The position numbers were made by a program, and so were the translations under genes. Shown one piece after another: positions 54,960 to 59,158 of a stretch of DNA of 59,158 bases. Position 1 is the stretch's first letter; every line of letters begins with the position of its first letter. This DNA comes from an uncultured Acidobacteriia bacterium (GTDB lineage Bacteria; Acidobacteriota; Terriglobia; Bryobacterales; Bryobacteraceae): positions 1 through 59,158 of the forward strand of contig CAIYDY010000035.1 in NCBI GenBank assembly GCA_903925015.1, written 5' to 3'. Under the pieces are notes generated by a model that saw nothing but the letters and a program-made list of their open reading frames with translations, made no database searches and had not been told where the DNA came from.

Positions 54960-57900
54960 ATGACATACCGGCTAGTTTTGTTTTCCCTGCTGGCCGCATC
55001 CGGCCTTTTCGCTGCAGCCCAGAAGGGCACCGTGCGATTTGGCGGGCTCCCCGTCCCCGGCGCGACCGTCACCGCCTCCAAAGACGACAAGAAAATCTCC
55101 ACCGTGACCGGCGTGGACGGCACCTACAACTTCCCCGATCTTGCCGACGGCGAATGGGCGATCCGCGTGGAGATGCTTGGTTTCGAGCCCGGCGAGAAGA
55201 AGTTTTCCGTTACCGGGGAAACGCAGCCGCAGGATATCGACATGAAAGTCATGTCGTTCGACGCCATCAAGGCGACCACGACGATGCTGCCTCCTCCGCC
55301 CCCGCCTGTTGCTGCACCTCCCCTGCCAACCTCCCTGAACGCCGCGAATGCCAAGAAAAAAGGAAAACCGGCACCCGCGGCCAACGCGGCGAATCCCGGC
55401 TTCCAGCGCACCGAGGCCAACGCGGTTCCCGGCGGCGACCGCAACGCGGACAACGGCCCCACCGAAGCATCCAACCAATCCGCAGCCGACTCCTTCGCCA
55501 TCAACGGCAGTTCGAACAACGCGGCGGCATCGAATTTCGGAACCTCCGCCGCTTTCGGGAACAGCCGTCGCGGACCGGGCTCGCTCTACACAGGCAACTT
55601 CGGCTTCAACCTCGGCAATTCGGCGCTGGACGCCCGCTCCTACTCGCTCACCGGGCAGGACACCCCAAAACCCGCCTACAACCACCTGCAGGGCTCGGCC
55701 TCGTTTGGCGGACCGCTGCGCATCCCGCATCTGATCAACAACAAGCAACCGGCGCAGTTTTTCATCACGTACCAATTGCAGCGCAACCGCAACGCGAATG
55801 TGACGACGACCCGCGTCCCCACCGCCGCCGAGCGCGCCGGACAGCTTGCATCCGGCACGATTCCGGCCAGTCTGCTCAGTCCCCAGGCACTGGCGCTGCT
55901 GAAGTTCTACCCGATGCCGAATTTCGATGCCAACGCCCGTTACAACTACCAGGCCGGGCTGACCAGCTACCAGGACGCGGACATCGTTTCGGGACGCCTC
56001 TCCAAGACCGTCTCGAAGCGCGACCAAGTCTTCGGCACGTTCAGCTACCAGAACATCCGCACCTCCAACACCAACATCTTCGCCTTCCACGACCAAATCG
56101 AAATCCACAATTTCGACGTGACCGCCAGCATCTCCCACCGTTTCAACAACCGGATCTTCGGCAGCGGCAAGGCGCAGTACAACACTTCATCGACCCGCGT
56201 GACTCCGAATTTCGCCAACAAGCAGAACGTTTCGGGCGACATCGGCATCACGGGCAACCTGCAGGATCCGCTCAACTACGGCCCGCCGTCCCTGAATTTC
56301 TCCAGTGGCATCGCGTCACTCTACGATGCGCAGGCGTCCTTCAACCGTTCGCCCACGCTGGCGCTCTCGGGCAACATCTACTGGAACCACACCCCGCACA
56401 ATTTCACGTTCGGCGGCGACTACAAGCACCAACAGTTCAATAGCCTGGGCCAGCAGAACCCGCGCGGCAGCTTCACGTTCACCGGCGCGGCGGCGGGCTC
56501 GGACTTGGCGGATTTCCTCACCGGCGTGCCCGATACCAGTTCCATTGCCTACGGCAACGCTGACAAATACTTCCGGTCCTCTGTGTACGATCTCTATTTC
56601 ACCGATGATTGGCGCGTGGCCCCCGGCCTCACCCTCAATCTCGGGGCGCGGTGGGAGTACAATTCGCCCATCACGGAACTGAGGGGGCGCTTGGTGAATC
56701 TCGACATCGCGTCCGGTTTCAAGGCCGTGGCACCGGTGATCGGCAACCAGCCGACGGGCTCGCTCACGGGCAACAAATTCGCGTCGTCCCTGGTCAGCCC
56801 GGACAAGAGCGGGCTGCAGCCGAGGCTTGCGGCATCGTGGCGTCCGATTGCGGGTTCTTCGCTGGTGGTTCGGGCCGGGTACGGCATGAACTACAACACG
56901 TCGATCTACCAGGCGATTGCCACCCAGATGGCGCAACAATCGCCGCTATCGCGCAGTTTCAGCGTGCAAAACACCACCGGCAACCCGCTGACCTTGGCCA
57001 ACGGGTTCCGCCAGTCCTCGGCGATTACGGCCAACACGTTCGCCATCGACCCGAATTTCAAGGTTGGCTACGTGCACACCTGGTCCCTCTCGGTGCAACG
57101 CGACCTGCCGGGAGCACTGGTGGCCACGGTGAATTACCTTGGCATCCTGGGCCGGAAGGCGCAACAGGCGTCGCTACCCAATACCTATCCGACAGGTGCC
57201 ACGAATCCGTGCCCGAGCTGCCCCTCCGGTTTCACCTACCTGAGTTCCGACGGCAGTTCGTCGCGCGAGTCGCTCCAAATGCAGCTGCGGCGCCGGTTGC
57301 GGAGCGGTTTGACCTCCACCCTGCAATACACTTACGCCAAAGCGATTGACAATGCCTCATTGGGCGGTCGGAATGGCGGTGGCGGCGCCTATGGGCTGAT
57401 TGCGCAGAACTGGCTGAACTTGGCGGCGGAACGCGGCCTTTCGAATTTCGACCAGCGGCATGTGATGTCACTCTCCACGCAGTACACCACCGGAATGGGC
57501 GTGGCTGGCGGGACGCTTTTGGCTGGCTGGCGAGGCACGGCATTCAAGGATTGGACCGTCTCCACCAACATCAGCGCCGGGACCGGCACCCCGCAGACTC
57601 CTGTCTACATTTCAGCGGTGGCGGGCACCGGCGTCACGGGGACCCTCCGGCCCGACTACACCGGGGCGTCCATCTACAGCGCGCCGTCCGGCCTCTTCCT
57701 GAATCCCGCTGCCTTCCGCGCACCTGCCGCCGGACAGTGGGGGAATACGGGACGCAACACCATCACCGGGCCGGGCCAGTTCTCCATGGGTGCCTCGATG
57801 ACCCGGACCTTCCGCGTACGGGACCGGATCAATATGGATGTCCGGCTCGATTCCAACAACGTTCTGAACCACGTGAATTATTCGTCGTGGGTCACTACTC

Positions 57901-57980
57901 TATCCAGCCCCCAGTTCGGCCTGCCGTCCTCGGCCAGCCAGATGCGCACGGCGCAAGCTTCCGTAAGGTTGAGGTTCTAA
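54960..57980 (+). CDS. Oar-like TonB-dependent receptor
   Basis: A 1006-residue outer-membrane protein. A signal peptide (MTYRLVLFSLLAASGLFAAA) is followed by a carboxypeptidase-regulatory-like domain (about 22-100; GTVRFGGLPVPGATVTASKD, TGVDGTYNFPDLADGEWAIR). A low-complexity Pro/Ala/Asn-rich stretch (about 105-180) comes next, then a plug-like region (ADSFAINGSSNN onward) and a large beta barrel ending QASVRLRF with terminal Phe. It resembles the receptor at 14-3484 in architecture but not closely in sequence. It lies 4 bp before the next VWFA gene. Substrate unknown. Confidence 0.92.
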   Translation: MTYRLVLFSLLAASGLFAAAQKGTVRFGGLPVPGATVTASKDDKKISTVTGVDGTYNFPDLADGEWAIRVEMLGFEPGEKKFSVTGETQPQDIDMKVMSFDAIKATTTMLPPPPPPVAAPPLPTSLNAANAKKKGKPAPAANAANPGFQRTEANAVPGGDRNADNGPTEASNQSAADSFAINGSSNNAAASNFGTSAAFGNSRRGPGSLYTGNFGFNLGNSALDARSYSLTGQDTPKPAYNHLQGSASFGGPLRIPHLINNKQPAQFFITYQLQRNRNANVTTTRVPTAAERAGQLASGTIPASLLSPQALALLKFYPMPNFDANARYNYQAGLTSYQDADIVSGRLSKTVSKRDQVFGTFSYQNIRTSNTNIFAFHDQIEIHNFDVTASISHRFNNRIFGSGKAQYNTSSTRVTPNFANKQNVSGDIGITGNLQDPLNYGPPSLNFSSGIASLYDAQASFNRSPTLALSGNIYWNHTPHNFTFGGDYKHQQFNSLGQQNPRGSFTFTGAAAGSDLADFLTGVPDTSSIAYGNADKYFRSSVYDLYFTDDWRVAPGLTLNLGARWEYNSPITELRGRLVNLDIASGFKAVAPVIGNQPTGSLTGNKFASSLVSPDKSGLQPRLAASWRPIAGSSLVVRAGYGMNYNTSIYQAIATQMAQQSPLSRSFSVQNTTGNPLTLANGFRQSSAITANTFAIDPNFKVGYVHTWSLSVQRDLPGALVATVNYLGILGRKAQQASLPNTYPTGATNPCPSCPSGFTYLSSDGSSSRESLQMQLRRRLRSGLTSTLQYTYAKAIDNASLGGRNGGGGAYGLIAQNWLNLAAERGLSNFDQRHVMSLSTQYTTGMGVAGGTLLAGWRGTAFKDWTVSTNISAGTGTPQTPVYISAVAGTGVTGTLRPDYTGASIYSAPSGLFLNPAAFRAPAAGQWGNTGRNTITGPGQFSMGASMTRTFRVRDRINMDVRLDSNNVLNHVNYSSWVTTLSSPQFGLPSSASQMRTAQASVRLRF

Positions 57981-57984
57981 TCGA

Positions 57985-59158
57985 ATGCGTAGATTTGTCG
58001 CCACCGTTCTCACTTGCAGCCTGTTGCTGACGGCCCAGCAGCCCGCGCCGAAACCTGCCCAACCGCCTGTCCAGGCTCCGGCGGAAGAAGGTCTGGTCAC
58101 CTTCAAGACCAACACCCAGCTGGTGGTGGAAACAGTCATCGTCAAGGACAAGAATGGCAAGGCGATAGAAAACCTGACTGCGAAAGATTTTACGGTCACC
58201 GAGGACGGCGTGGTCCAAACGCTCCAGTTCTGCGATTTCCAGAAGCTGGACGACCTGGCCCCTCCCACCCCAGTGCCTGCCGATGCGCCGGTCGCGCCCG
58301 TGGTTCGCGGCCAGATCACGCCCGAGCCCGCCGGACAGGTCCGCTACCAGGACCGTCGTCTGGTGGCCATGTACTTCGACATGTCCGCCATGCCGGTGCC
58401 GGACCAGATCCGGTCCCTCGCCGCCGCCATCAAGTTCGTCAACCAGCAGATCAAGCCCGCTGATCTGGTCGCCATCATGGCCTATACCGGTGCCGGCGTC
58501 AAGGTTTTGAACGACTTCACGGCCAACAAGGTGGAACTGTTGAAATCCATCCAGACTCTGACCCCCGGCGAGGGACAGGGTTTTGATGAGAATTCCAACG
58601 ATGATTCCAGCGCCGACGCCGGGACCGCATTCGGCCAGGACGATTCCGAATTCAACATCTTCAACACCGACCGCCAGTTGGCCGCCCTCCAGACCGCCGT
58701 CAAGATGCTCGGTGTGCTGAACGAAAAGAAATCGCTCGTCTATTTCGCCAGCGGGTTGCGCCTCAACGGCACCAACAATGGCGCGCAATTGCAGGCGACA
58801 ACGAACGCCGCGGTTCGGGCCAACGTTTCCTTCTTCCCCATCGATGCGCGCGGCTTGGTCGCGATGGCCCCGCTGGGCGATGCGACGGTGGGCTCCCCCG
58901 GCGGCGTCGGGATGTACTCGGGTGCCTCCGCTGGAGCCATGTCGGCCAATTTCCAGCGTTCGCAGGACACGCTCTACGCACTCGCCGCCGATACCGGGGG
59001 GAAAGCGATGCTGGATAGCAACGACCTCGCTGCGGGCGTCGTGCAGGCCGAACAGGCCATCTCCAGCTATTACATCCTCGGGTACTACACCACCAAGCCC
59101 GCACTCGACGGCAAATTCCGTCGCGTGAAAATCACCTACAACGGCGATCCCTCAGCCA
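57985..59158 (+). CDS. VWFA-related Acidobacterial-type exported protein (partial, cut by window end)
   Basis: 391 codons are visible before the window ends, with no stop. A signal peptide (MRRFVATVLTCSLLLTAQ) and a Pro/Ala-rich stretch lead to the family's first domain (TNTQLVVETVIVKDKNGKAI, ENLTAKDFTVTEDGVVQTLQ). A von Willebrand A-like domain follows from about 125 (RRLVAMYFDMSAMP in place of the usual DxSxS metal site, so the site is changed), then KSLVYFASGL, and the terminal ISSYYILGYYTTKPALDGKF expected near the C-terminus. It starts 4 nt after the receptor stop and is probably co-transcribed with it. The function is unknown. Confidence 0.9.
   Translation, partial: MRRFVATVLTCSLLLTAQQPAPKPAQPPVQAPAEEGLVTFKTNTQLVVETVIVKDKNGKAIENLTAKDFTVTEDGVVQTLQFCDFQKLDDLAPPTPVPADAPVAPVVRGQITPEPAGQVRYQDRRLVAMYFDMSAMPVPDQIRSLAAAIKFVNQQIKPADLVAIMAYTGAGVKVLNDFTANKVELLKSIQTLTPGEGQGFDENSNDDSSADAGTAFGQDDSEFNIFNTDRQLAALQTAVKMLGVLNEKKSLVYFASGLRLNGTNNGAQLQATTNAAVRANVSFFPIDARGLVAMAPLGDATVGSPGGVGMYSGASAGAMSANFQRSQDTLYALAADTGGKAMLDSNDLAAGVVQAEQAISSYYILGYYTTKPALDGKFRRVKITYNGDPSA

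Overview
The window looks like a chromosome segment of an Acidobacteriota member, probably of the Bryobacter/Solibacter type. This is inferred from gene content only: two large Oar-like TonB-dependent receptors with carboxypeptidase-regulatory-like N-termini, two VWFA-related Acidobacterial-type secreted proteins, and a DUF1501/DUF1549-DUF1553/pre-peptidase/WD40-cytochrome operon of the kind shared by Acidobacteriota and Planctomycetota. The DNA is GC-rich with compact, often overlapping genes. I recognise no rRNA, tRNA, CRISPR array or replication origin.

Layout. (1) 14-11075, minus strand: an exported-protein operon (DUF1501 protein, pre-peptidase C-terminal-domain protein, DUF1549/DUF1553 protein with haem-like motifs, WD40-cytochrome protein; gaps of 1-3 bp), followed by an Oar-like receptor. 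(2) 11129-11446: a tiny exported Lys-rich protein with its own candidate promoter and a strong hairpin terminator. (3) 11661-41458: a roughly 30 kb surface-polysaccharide locus of Wzx/Wzy type. Sugar synthesis genes include a PglE/EpsN-like aminotransferase, a PglF-like dehydratase, gmd, an fcl/colC-like reductase, a ColD-like dehydratase carrying His in place of the PLP lysine, a WbpE-like aminotransferase and a fused dehydrogenase/Gfo-Idh protein. There are seven glycosyltransferases, a flippase, a candidate polymerase, a methyltransferase, an O-acyltransferase, an asparagine synthase fused to a heparinase II/III-like module, and at the right end a PglC-like initiating transferase and a PglD-like acetyltransferase. 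The dehydratase and aminotransferase at the left end and the PglC/PglD pair at the right end together form a complete di-N-acetylbacillosamine initiation set, so the locus is bracketed by its own initiation pathway. A PLP decarboxylase is attached at the right end. In the middle (26300-27446) lies a scar: a decayed asparagine-synthase start followed by a broken IS21-type istA. Beyond it lie a lower-GC acyltransferase and a pair of glycosyltransferases on the opposite strand.

(4) 42817-51509: housekeeping and accessory genes. These are a DinB-like protein divergent from a WYL regulator with a perfect palindrome between them, signal peptidase I, a small membrane protein, an AlkA-like glycosylase, a VWFA protein, a GNAT acetyltransferase, a decayed PEP-CTERM-like gene, rsmI, and a GT2/GT39-like pair. 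(5) 51657-59158: a membrane Ser/Thr kinase whose outer part is a PstS-like binding domain plus an OmpA-like domain, then a cupin, a Sel1-repeat protein, a second Oar-like receptor and a VWFA protein cut by the window end.

The most unusual objects are the AsnB-heparinase fusion (34808-38929) and the kinase-PstS-OmpA protein (51657-53978). Functions are read from motifs and family knowledge; no database search was possible.
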